A DNA stretch of 24,559 bases, taken from Armadillidium nasatum (lineage: Eukaryota > Arthropoda > Malacostraca > Isopoda > Armadillidiidae). The notes under the pieces are model-generated. The model worked only from the letters and a program-made list of their open reading frames with translations, searched no databases and had not been told where the DNA came from. Below, piece after piece: positions 14,847-24,527 of the stretch. The stretch's first letter is position 1, and the number at the start of each line of letters is the position of its first letter. Position numbers and translations under genes: made by a program. The stretch spans positions 1 to 24,559 of the forward strand of contig SEYY01002226.1 in the NCBI GenBank assembly GCA_009176605.1, written 5' to 3'.

Positions 14847-14985
14847 ATAGATAGTTTTATCTACTAAGCAAAATGTAAAAACCGTAGATAGTTTTATCTA
14901 CTAAGCAAAATGTAAAAACCGTAGATAGTTTTATCTACTAATAAACAAAATGTAAAAACCGTAGATAGTTTTATCTACTAAGAAA
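14847..14985 (+). repeat. 37-bp tandem repeat with internal palindrome
   Basis: Units are spaced 37, 37 and 40 bases, with the shared TAGATAG start at 14848, 14885, 14922 and 14962. Each holds the perfect hairpin GTAGATA-GTTT-TATCTAC (the first unit has AT for GT), followed by TAAGCAAAATGTAAAAACC. The third unit carries a three-base insertion. Confidence 0.95.
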
Positions 14986-15094
14986 CATATAAAATTATAA
15001 GGATTTTCTAATAATGATAAAATTGCTACAGCAAGAAAAGAAATTTAAATCAAAAGTATTCGAAAATATTTAAATGTCAAATATTCTCTCAAAT

Positions 15095-15225
<131 letters not shown>

Positions 15226-15416
15226 TTATATACAATGAGAGAAAGAGAGAGGCACAACAAATACAAATAAATTGAATCATATGGTCCTACCAAGCTTTCT
15301 GTTATGATTCTTAACTATCCTCTAGCTAAAGAAAAACATACAAATATAAAAAATAACAGTGTTTGTTTTTATAGTATATTAAACTTTGAGTGCACTTCCA
15401 ATTAATTATAAATTCT

Positions 15417-15442
15417 TAATAATAATAATAATAATAATAATA
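15417..15442. repeat. Short (AAT)n array
   Basis: Eight AAT units just before the TGACGTCA site. Confidence 0.93.
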
Positions 15443-15455
15443 AAAAGCATACGTT

Positions 15456-15505
15456 TGATGACGTCAAGCAACCCCTCGTCTCCAAATCCTCTGATTGGTT
15501 GGGTT
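15456..15505 (-). promoter_or_regulatory. CRE and CCAAT box pair
   Basis: A full palindromic TGACGTCA (about 15459-15466) and, on the minus strand, AACCAATCAGAG (about 15490-15502) lie within 50 bases. A further ACGTCA half-site lies near 15571. These are classical CREB/ATF and NF-Y sites by sequence. No gene start is evident next to them, so a promoter role is only possible. Confidence 0.3.
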
Positions 15506-15742
15506 TTTTACTGCCAGATAAGATTCGGTTTTTGCAGTTTTAAATTCATATTCATCAAACTCTTGTATTACGTCACTTGTCTTTAAAAAATCCACCCAAG
15601 AATGGCATTTGCTAGATTTAAAAAGCGCAATCGCTTTATAATACAGAGTAGTGGAACTATTGTATCTAGACAATGTTTTCATGCATTTACCTTTTTCTGG
15701 ATAAATAATGATAATAGGTCGTGAGTCATTTCCATCGAACAA
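15464..15742 (-). other. Unrecognised 92-codon open frame
   Basis: The frame is preceded immediately by a stop, and its first ATG is at about codon 17, so it is not a complete gene. The peptide (DSRPIIIIYPEKGKCMKTLS..., then HSWVDFLKTSDVIQEFDEYEF) is of mixed composition, not low complexity, and looks more protein-like than chance frames here. I recognise no family. It could be an exon or a transposon remnant. It ends exactly where the pseudogene fragment at 15745 begins. Confidence 0.3.
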
Positions 15743-15744
15743 TC

Positions 15745-16335
15745 ACAGCAGATAATTTCAAATGCCAATTTTTTTTACTTTACCATTTCAATTTCGGAAA
15801 AAAACGACACTTTCAAAAGAAATCAGTAACTTAAAAATTCCATTTTAATAATAAAGCAATGATAATAATGCGCAAAGTTTTCCACACTTGAAACTAAACT
15901 CTTAAAATCATTAATTTCATTTGACGACATAACCCATTCTAAGCCCTTATTAATACACTTTTCTTTAGCATGATACAAATAATGTTTCCATTTTTCTCTC
16001 AAATATAATAAGAAAATTTTCAGCCGTTTTTTTTTATTTCCTTAGCACAAAATGTCCAATTCAGAATCTTTTAAAACTTTTTCCCTTTACTGTCCACAAC
16101 AAAAATAAAAAAATTTTTTTTTACATGTTCATCATTAAATAGTCTCTTTAATTTAATATCTTTTAATTTAAATTTTCGGGACACAACATTAAATAAACTA
16201 AACTCTCCTTATATCACAAGCTTCAAAGACCATTTTACCTATTACAATATCTGATTTAACATCCAAAGTTACACATTCAAAAAATCTCTCATACAAATTT
16301 TTCCTATTCAAAGGTAAATAGAGAATTTAAAAGCC
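15745..16335 (-). pseudogene. Decayed paralogue fragment of the 734-residue repeat-protein gene
   Basis: The sequence is collinear with 18683-19275 of the intact gene, same strand, across the whole stretch. Shared blocks are CTTTACCATTTC, GAAACTAAACT, TTTCATTTGA(A/C)GACA, TATAATAAGAAA, CCAATTCAGAATCTTTT, CACAACATT(C/A)AATAAAC and ATTTTACCTAT. It corresponds to about residues 425-620, including repeats 1 to 3 and part of 4. Homopolymer indels and stops destroy the frame. Similarity ends abruptly at both sides, so this is a fragment and not a whole copy. It shows the gene belongs to a family with past duplications. Confidence 0.88.
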
Positions 16336-16693
16336 AACATGTGTGCCAGCTATCTAAATTATGAAAATCTGAGCGAAGGCAAAATTTCTAAAAAAATTAT
16401 TAAACAAAAAGTAACAAGTACGGTTAAAAAATTTTTTGTACAACTTCAGTGGCATCTTATAATTATCAGATTGCTGTGCCAGCGTCAGAGATAATTGTAC
16501 GAAATATAGCTATTTTGGAGCTTTTCAAAAAAAAAAAAAAATAATATTTATATATATAATTAAAATACGAAGACGAAATATTACGAAATAAAGTAAAATA
16601 CGCAAATCTATTTTTTTTTTTTAAATTATTACGTTCTGAAATGCTCAGCGTTTGGTAGAATGGGCATACTTGCTTGCTGTTACGCGTACTTTT
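16336..16693. other. Unassigned AT-rich DNA
   Basis: No match to the intact gene upstream of the pseudogene break and no other recognised content. Confidence 0.5.
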
Positions 16694-16780
16694 CCTTTAA
16701 GTCCAAAGTTAGGTTAAGTCGAACTAGTTTGTTAGTTTCAACAAACTATAATTCAACTTAACCTAACCTAGACTTAAAGG
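16694..16780. repeat. Imperfect inverted repeat around GTTAGGTTAAGT
   Basis: The arms start CCTTTAAGTC at 16694 and, on the other strand, CCTTTAAGTC at 16780. They continue as GTTAGGTTAAGTCGAACTAG and GTTAGGTTAAGTTGAATTAT and meet at GTTTGTT/AACAAAC near the centre. The arms resemble the tail of dispersed family R1, suggesting two R1 ends inserted or copied head to head. Confidence 0.85.
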
Positions 16781-16789
16781 GTTGGTTGA

Positions 16790-17095
16790 TTTTTGAAGTT
16801 ATTTTTCCCCTTTTTAAATTCAGCACGCTATGACCCAATTAATTAAATATTGCCATCTCATATAATGCATATACTTTGAATTTCGATGCAAATTTTGGTC
16901 CGAATTGTGTCCGTTCAAGTTCTAGTTTATCTTCCACTTTGACTTGCTGTCAAAACAATATTTAAAGTTGTTGAGAAAACCTTTTTTTCTTTTCTTTTTC
17001 CTTTATAAAATAACTAAAAACTATTTCTAAATTGAAAATTAACTGATAAGAGAAACGAAGTTATCTTTATCATCTCACATTTCCGAATCTTATAT
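16790..17095. other. Unassigned AT-rich DNA
   Basis: About 300 bases with no recognised feature. Confidence 0.5.
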
Positions 17096-17900
17096 TCACC
17101 ATTGCAGCCTCAACTACTCAAAATTTTAAAGCTGCATTCCGAGACGACGCTCTACACAATTTCTGGAAACTCTTTACAGAAGTCTCATTCTAACACTAAA
17201 TAAAGCACCTAATAGTCTCGTCTCCCTCAGAAGACCCATGTCCATTCTTTCCACAGTATTTGAAAAATTAATAACCTTCAGTCTCCATTCCACTCACAAC
17301 ATTCTTTCTGATAATAATCTTGAACAATGGGTTAGAAATAACAAAATGACAACCACAAAATTCGAAAATTGCTCAACTTACTCTACAAAAGAAAATTTAA
17401 CATTCCAACAACGTATCTTGCAAACAATGGAATAAAAATAAAAATAAACTATTACAAGTTTAACTTTCAATACCCTAATGACACAACAATATCACCGTCG
17501 GGAGATACGCAAACTCAAATCCATGAAAACATTAAATGGCACAAACTTTGACTAATAGAAAGAAAACTTCAGAATATATACATATCTGCTTCCCCTATTT
17601 TAAGTATCATTATAATCCAAAATTAATAAACTCTAGTGACAATCAATTACTAGCTAGTTACTACATCCATCCATCACCTAAGAACAAAAACAAATATTTT
17701 CATTAAGACCACATCATAGGTTATAAAATACAAAGCAAATCCTTCTTTAGAATCCAAACTGCGTCAAACATTATAAATCTCCACACACCGAGGAGCAAAA
17801 ATAACCAGGTAATATAATATTCACACATCTACAACACCCTTCACCCCAACTCCAAACACACCCAGATACTATTAAAAAATAATTATTTCGTTTTACTTAA
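17096..17900 (+). mobile_element. Decayed non-LTR retrotransposon remnant
   Basis: At 17200-17270 one frame reads APNSLVSLRRPMSILSTVFEKLI, the usual (Y)RPISLL...FEKLI block of LINE reverse transcriptases, with the N-terminal lead-in (NF.AAFRD...LW) before it in other frames. From about 17330 the sequence appears to jump to C-terminal material (RNNKMTTTKFEN...), so the catalytic core is deleted. 17830-17930 may be the protein's C-terminus. Stops and shifts are frequent. It differs from the jockey-like copies on the left. Confidence 0.6.
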
Positions 17901-17904
17901 CAAA

Positions 17905-18115
17905 AGTACCAATTTCATTTTAGAAAATTGTTATAAACATCAAAATCATTCTAATTGAAAACCAAAATTCCCTTTATATATATTTAAATGTTTAAAAGCA
18001 AAATAAAGAACATTGAAATAGGTTCCCTTATTTCTCAAATGTTCAAATGGGAATGTTAATAAACAAACATTTAAGTATCTAATCACAAGAATGTATAAAA
18101 CTTTATTAAAGAACC
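17905..18115 (+). repeat. Dispersed repeat family R2, copy 2
   Basis: Parts align with 22147-22330: a TTCATTTTA...ATAAACA block and AATAAACAAACATTTAAGTATCTAATCACAAG against AATAAATAAATATTTTTGTATTTAATCATGAG. It follows directly after the LINE remnant, which suggests R2 is that element's 3' untranslated region. Lower similarity than between copies 1 and 3. Confidence 0.55.
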
Positions 18116-18172
18116 ATGACACAACTGTAAGAGTGACAAATTTTATTACAACTCAGAATAATACTTTTTATT
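18102..18172 (-). terminator. Candidate poly(A) signals for the 734-residue gene
   Basis: Three AATAAA hexamers on the minus strand (18172-18167, 18147-18142 and 18107-18102) lie 170-240 bases beyond the stop codon at 18342. AT-rich DNA produces such hexamers often, so which one is used is unknown. Confidence 0.4.
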
Positions 18173-18341
18173 ATAAAGTTAAAAAAGAAAAAGTAAATTT
18201 TGTAATACAAAATTAATTAAAAATTAATTAAGAAATTTTAACCATTAAACTCTGGATGATTTTTATCCTTTTGCAACAATTAAGAAAAAAAAGTAGCATT
18301 TTAGCACAATTCAGAAAAGTGAGAATGGAATTATAAAAATG

Positions 18342-20546
18342 TCAACAATGACGACTTCTTTTCGGTTCTGTTGAATTACTTTTGAGAGAAGATTCAAGTT
18401 TCCTTTTTGCTTGGACTATCAATATATTGTTGTTTTTGTCAACCAATTTTATAAAGTTTTTCACTTCTGTTTCTAGTTCTGCCCATCGAATAAATGCATC
18501 TACTTCATTTAATTGTCTTTTTGCAACAAGCTTACTGTAGTATTCAATCACTTTGTCACTAAAGGCAAGTTGTCTTCTGAAATCTTTACTTTCTTCTGCA
18601 GAGAGAGCGCTCCATTCAGTGAATTTTTTAAGTAAACTTAAACCATTCCAAAGAAATATCTTGTCAACATGACTTACCATTTCAAATGCAAAATCTTTTT
18701 TAAACTTTACCATTTCTATTTCTGAAGGAAAAATCCATTCCAAAAGGAAATCAATATCTTGAAAATCCTCACTTAATAAACAGTATTTAAAATGACACGC
18801 AAAGCTTCCCACATCTGAAACTAAACTTTTTTTAAAATTTTCAATTTCATTTGAAGACAAAGCCCATTCCAAACTCTTATCAATATATTTTACTTTTTTA
18901 GAAAAGTACAAAGTGTGTTTCCATTTTCGTCTCACATATAATAAGAAATTTTTCAGCCATTCTTTTATCTCCTCTGCAGAAAAAGCCCAATTCAGAATCT
19001 TTTGAAACTCTTTCCCTTTATTGTCAAGAAGTAATAAAAATAAAACTTCTTTTACATCCTTATCACTAAATAGTTTCTTTTTGAAACTTTCAAATCTTCC
19101 TTTTGGTACACAACATTCAATAAACAAATCAATTCTCCTTAGATCACAAGCCTCAAAGGATATTTTACCTATCCTATTCCCTTGTGACCTTACAATATCC
19201 GATTTCTCTTCCAAGGTTGTACTTGAAAAAATCAGTCTTATAATTTTTTCATCTTCAATGGTAAATGGAGATTCAAAAAGATCATGTATTACATACAAGA
19301 AATCTAAACGTCTAAAATCTAAGTAAAGGCGAGATTTATAACAATCCTCTCTTTCTTTGTCAGTAAACACACCACGCATGTCCCTTTTACTTTTTATTCC
19401 TTCGAAGCGGAAGAAAAACCTTTTTAAAGATGGAGAACTTTGAATCCAAAAATCTCTTAAAATGTTATGATAATCACATAACTTAGAAGACCATTTATTT
19501 TTTATTAAACTCACTATCCTGTAGAAAAGTAAACAAAATCCAGTTTTCGGTAACACTTCCCAAAACTGACTCACTATATCCATAAACATGTGTTGATAAG
19601 GCCAACTTAATGAATGAAACAATACATAATGCAACAAAATTGGCTGCAAGAACACCTTCAACTGCCTCTCATCTAAATGGCGAAGAAAAAATATTGCAAT
19701 TTCAAGATATTTCTGAAATGGTAAAAGTAACTGAAGAGGAAAGAAATAGGGAATCGTATCACTTCCGTATTTACAAAAAGTCTTCACATTACTTAGGAAA
19801 CAATTCAACTCCTTTCTAGTAAAAATCACAGCCTTCTCTTTTTCTGACTCATACAACTCTTCAAAGCACTTTTTGAATGCCACATCATTGCAGTTTCTAG
19901 ATGACACATCGTCGAAAGTCTTCTTAAATTTGTATAATGAAAAACTGTCATTCCTTCCTTTCATTATAATTTGAAGTTCTCCCAACAAAAAGTAAGACCA
20001 TAAATCGGCCATCTCATTGCGCCCATTGATACAAAAACCATTTTCAAATACTTTATTTTCAATTTTGGGTCTTTTGTCTTCTGGTAACTGTTCCCATAAA
20101 ACAGGAATAACATCAGACAAACAGTAATGACAAGCTATACAAAATTTAAGGGAAGGGCTTAATTCAGTGTCCTTTAAAATCTCTCTCGCAGCCTTTTCTT
20201 TATTAAGTATTCCTTTTGAGGTAAACAAAGAACTTCTGAGGAAGGAACAACTATAATCGAAGGGCAAATCAAACTCTTCATTATGAAATTTTGCCCATTC
20301 TATAGACTGAGTTAGACAAAAAATAACTACAGGTATTGGTATTTTTTTTCTCAATCCAAAAGGCAATTTCTCCAATGCATCTAATGATTTCTTCTCCATA
20401 TCTTCAAACCACAGTCTGCTTTCATTATACCACAAACTAAAATCGGGAAGATATGGCAGTCTTAAAATTTCCTTTTTGACTTCTAATTCGTTTGCAAGCT
20501 CAATGGCCATTTGAATTCCACAAAGGTCTTCCAAACGAGAAACCAT
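18342..20546 (-). CDS. Uncharacterised 734-residue helical-repeat protein
   Basis: An intact 735-codon frame (stop included) on the minus strand, by far the best gene here. I chose the start MVSRLEDLCG at 20546 because an acceptor (TTATTTTCCAG) ends at 20549 and the context CAGAAATGG is good. Reading further up gives only Ile-Tyr from a (TA)n array. No signal peptide or clear membrane span is seen. The N-terminal two thirds are rich in Trp, Phe and Leu and look helical (for example CIACHYCLSDVIPVLWEQLPEDKR, about 136-159). Residues 471-705 hold six repeats of about 42 residues with the pattern I-D-x-x-L-E-W-x-x-S-x-x-E-x-x-x-F-K-K-x-L. The C-terminus (AKRKLESS...EPKRSRHC) looks like a bipartite nuclear signal. 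No enzyme motif is seen. It resembles lineage-expanded, uncharacterised arthropod proteins; a decayed paralogue at 15745-16335 supports a family. It could have further 5' exons. Confidence 0.85.
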   Translation of the reverse strand: MVSRLEDLCGIQMAIELANELEVKKEILRLPYLPDFSLWYNESRLWFEDMEKKSLDALEKLPFGLRKKIPIPVVIFCLTQSIEWAKFHNEEFDLPFDYSCSFLRSSLFTSKGILNKEKAAREILKDTELSPSLKFCIACHYCLSDVIPVLWEQLPEDKRPKIENKVFENGFCINGRNEMADLWSYFLLGELQIIMKGRNDSFSLYKFKKTFDDVSSRNCNDVAFKKCFEELYESEKEKAVIFTRKELNCFLSNVKTFCKYGSDTIPYFFPLQLLLPFQKYLEIAIFFLRHLDERQLKVFLQPILLHYVLFHSLSWPYQHMFMDIVSQFWEVLPKTGFCLLFYRIVSLIKNKWSSKLCDYHNILRDFWIQSSPSLKRFFFRFEGIKSKRDMRGVFTDKEREDCYKSRLYLDFRRLDFLYVIHDLFESPFTIEDEKIIRLIFSSTTLEEKSDIVRSQGNRIGKISFEACDLRRIDLFIECCVPKGRFESFKKKLFSDKDVKEVLFLLLLDNKGKEFQKILNWAFSAEEIKEWLKNFLLYVRRKWKHTLYFSKKVKYIDKSLEWALSSNEIENFKKSLVSDVGSFACHFKYCLLSEDFQDIDFLLEWIFPSEIEMVKFKKDFAFEMVSHVDKIFLWNGLSLLKKFTEWSALSAEESKDFRRQLAFSDKVIEYYSKLVAKRQLNEVDAFIRWAELETEVKNFIKLVDKNNNILIVQAKRKLESSLKSNSTEPKRSRHC

Positions 20547-20548
20547 TT

Positions 20549-20564
20549 CTGGAAAATAAATCAG
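20549..20564 (-). other. Splice acceptor just before the chosen ATG
   Basis: On the minus strand the bases read TACTGATTTATTTTCCAG, with the AG at 20550-20549. A branch-like TACTGAT precedes the pyrimidine tract. The ATG follows two bases later. An upstream, probably non-coding, exon beyond the TA array is implied but not located. Confidence 0.6.
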
Positions 20565-20716
<152 letters not shown>

Positions 20717-20729
20717 ATGATATAAAAGC

Positions 20730-21078
20730 AGATTTTTTTTTTTTTTGAACAGTTCACCACCACTCACGGGCAGTGGCCTTTTGAAGGAGGGAACACAAAC
20801 AATAGAAAAGAGGAAGAAAACTCACAAAGACCCAAACTTAACCCACATCCCTCAGGTGGGCATAGACGGAAGCCTTCAAAAAAGGATGATTAAATACAGG
20901 AGGAAAAATAGATGGTAGAGAGTTCCACAGAACAGAGGTGGCTGGAAAGAAGGCACCACAACGGGTAATCACAGTAGAGACATGGGACACCTGACAAGAG
21001 ATGAAGTAGGAGAAGAGATACCAGAATCGAGCATATGGTGAAATTAGATGAAAAAAAGGAGGCCAAAGAGATGAACCT
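20730..21078 (-). mobile_element. LINE/SINE 3' end with poly(A), minus strand
   Basis: On the minus strand a frame reads SHVSTVITRCGAFFPATSVLWNSLP (about 20985-20925), the WNSLP block found near the C-terminus of LINE proteins. It is followed by about 200 bases and CCACTGCCCGTGAGTGGTGGTG, then a poly(A) tail (plus-strand T run at about 20732-20745). A second T run bounds the other side at 21078-21101. The same 3' end recurs inverted at 21600-21790. Confidence 0.7.
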
Positions 21079-21101
21079 TTTTTTTTTTTTTTTTTTTTTT
21101 T
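21078..21101. repeat. Poly(T) tract
   Basis: About 24 T residues on the plus strand, followed by TAACAAAAAAAAA. It may be the poly(A) tail of another minus-strand insertion. Confidence 0.9.
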
Positions 21102-21599
21102 AACAAAAAAAAATTAACTTCCAATAGATATATTTACTCTGTTTACATCAATTCCTTTAATTAAAGTTACCAATAAAGTCAGTTATTCATTTTTGAACTA
21201 ATATAGTCATTTCTGTTATTTATTTAAAGAAATTTATACATTTCCAAGCATTTAATTTTAGTTTATTTTTCTATAGAAAATTGTTATACTGTTTAATTTA
21301 AAATTATAGTTTATTAAATTTATCTTATCTTTTACCTAAGTTTATTGGTCATTAATCCATTATATTTTAATAGGTTTCACTTATGAGAATTAAATTGCTG
21401 AAATTTAATATTAAAATAATTAATTTAACAATTTCAACTTACTTGCTCAGTCTGTCTCTCCTCTTCTCAATCCTATGAATTTGCAAAGCCAAATCTCTCT
21501 CTTTAATTCCCATAAACTACTACAGGTTTAAATAAAAATCATATTTATTAAACTGAAAAAAAAGAGAAAAAATTCAAAAGTATAGTAACAGTAAAGAAA
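21102..21599. other. Unassigned AT-rich DNA
   Basis: About 500 bases with no recognised feature, lying between two inverted retroelement 3' ends. Confidence 0.5.
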
Positions 21600-21749
21600 T
21601 TACCAAAAAATACCCAAACCTGAGAAATTTGCGTTAGGTGGGTACTGTAGGGGTGGTTTTTATTTTCTGGATTTTGTACTCTATTTACTTTCATTTTTAT
21701 TCTTTTAACACCCCCTCCTTGAATAGGGCTTTGCCTGTGAGTGGTGGTG

Positions 21750-21791
<42 letters not shown>
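21600..21791 (+). mobile_element. LINE/SINE 3' end with poly(A), plus strand
   Basis: It ends CCCTCCTTGAATAGGGCTTTGCC and TGTGAGTGGTGGTGATGTG followed by about 34 A residues (21757-21790). This matches the 3' end of the minus-strand copy at 20730-21078 (CCCTCCTTCAAAAGG, CCGTGAGTGGTGGTG, then poly(A)), so the two are members of one family in opposite orientation. Confidence 0.72.
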
Positions 21792-21795
<4 letters not shown>

Positions 21796-21829
21796 GCATC
21801 AACTTTGATTATAAAAGTTGAAAACACAA

Positions 21830-21968
<139 letters not shown>

Positions 21969-22045
21969 ACAATGAGATCTATAGAAAGAAATTTATCTAC
22001 AACAATCTAAAAATTAAGTAAATATTAATTAAAATATTATTTAAC

Positions 22046-22335
22046 ACCATCAGTTAAAGATTTAGCCCTTATACTGATTAATAATAAGAAAGTTTCCTAC
22101 TTTTTCACATCAATATAAAAAATTAAAAATAATAGAATGTAAAAAGTCCATTTCATTTTATAAACACAAATATTATTCTCATTGCTTACCAAACCTTGTT
22201 ATTGGTCTATTTTATGTAGTAAAGAAAACTGAAATTTAACCTTCCCCATTTATCACAATTGGTGAAACAGTAAAGTCAATAAATAAATATTTTTGTATTT
22301 AATCATGAGAAATAATAAAAGATATTAAAAAAAAG
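22046..22335 (+). repeat. Dispersed repeat family R2, copy 3
   Basis: Collinear with 11819-12060 and, in its second half, with 17905-18115. It stops at the left terminus of the MITE at 22335. Confidence 0.75.
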
Positions 22336-22485
22336 CCATTAAGGGAAGGGGAGAGTTTCTTTATATAGAGTGGTCACCCTGCCTCTGTTTGTGATTTTCA
22401 AGTTCTTTGCTCTGCTTCTTCTTATCTTGATAGGAGAATCCTTGAATCACTCTACATAAAGGAACTCTCTCCTTCCCTTAATGGC
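22335..22485. mobile_element. 151-bp MITE with long terminal inverted repeats
   Basis: The terminal repeat GCCATTAAGGGAAGG continues with (G/A)GAGAGTT(T/C)CTTTAT(A/G)TAGAGTG at both ends in inverted orientation, about 37 bases with four differences. The core (about 75 bases) is non-coding. No clear target duplication is visible, so the superfamily is open. The element is compact enough to fold as one hairpin. Confidence 0.85.
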
Positions 22486-22499
22486 AATGTCCTGTCGTC

Positions 22500-23310
22500 C
22501 ATTCTCCATTTATTGTGACTATTTTACCTTTCTTGTGATTTGTTTTTGTTTCTGGTTAGTTATTTTGATTTTGTTTTTATTTGTAGTTTTATTTTCAATT
22601 GTCTTTTTGTTTTTTATTGTCACTCAATATATATCTGCATTGTATTTATTATCATTGACATTGTTTCTATTATTATTATTTTTTTTTTATCATTTTTATT
22701 TTATTTCTATTCTTGTTGTTTTCATGTTCATTTTTATTTTCAACCTTTCTTTCTCATCTATTTTCTATTTTTACTTATATTTCTACTTTCAGTTCTATTC
22801 TCATTTTCTTTTTCACCTTCATTCTTACCTTCATCTTTACTTTAATTTTCATTTCCACTTCCATTTTTATATTTTTCATTTTTACATTAGTTATATTTTT
22901 ATTTTCACCTTTATTTTCATTTTTATTATTGATTTTATTAAGCTTGTGTTTGGTATTTTAATTTTAATTTTTATTACTATTTTTTGTGTTTTTGTCATTT
23001 TTATAATCTTTTTTTATTATTTATTATTTTATTATGGTTGTTTTTCTTATCATCATTGCTATTCCGTTTATTTTTGTAATTATTATTGATGCCAGCTTTA
23101 TTATTTTTATTTTTGTTATCATTATTTTATTATTATTATTATTAATACTATTTTTAAATTTTGCTCATCTTTTTTATCGGTATTGCTTTTATTCATCCAT
23201 TTCTAATTTTAATTATTTTATATTTTAGTTTTTACTCTATTAATTATATATATATATGGGTGTGCTTTTATATTCATTTTTTTTTTTTCTCACCAACCAA
23301 TCAACCTTTT
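22500..23310. repeat. T-rich, purine-poor low-complexity tract
   Basis: About 800 bases on the plus strand made mostly of variants of TTTTAT, TTTTCATTT and TTATTATT, with very few G residues. Long frames through it (for example 22481-23089, rich in Phe, Ile, Tyr) reflect composition and not coding. It looks like an old, degraded short-period repeat. A 12-base TA stretch lies near 23245. Confidence 0.8.
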
Positions 23311-23362
23311 TCATTTTTCCTGTTACTTAATTTCTGTGATTTCCAGACTGTTCACTGTTTAT

Positions 23363-24527
<1,165 letters not shown>

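Noticed and set aside
14847-14985. A CRISPR-like array (repeats with a hairpin)
   Set aside because: Whole 37-base units repeat without unique spacers, and the genome is eukaryotic. It is an ordinary tandem repeat.
19021-19819. Plus-strand frames of 101 and 69 codons inside the 734-residue gene
   Set aside because: They are antisense to the intact minus-strand gene and have no recognisable content of their own.
18342-20546. Viral origin of the repeat-protein gene, for example an endogenous large DNA virus of crustaceans
   Set aside because: No viral motif or neighbouring viral gene is seen. An upstream splice site and a paralogous pseudogene fit a host gene family better.
22481-23089. A 202-codon hydrophobic frame that looks like a multi-span membrane protein
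   Set aside because: Phe, Ile, Leu and Tyr dominate because the DNA is T-rich low complexity. Overlapping frames in the same stretch look equally hydrophobic.
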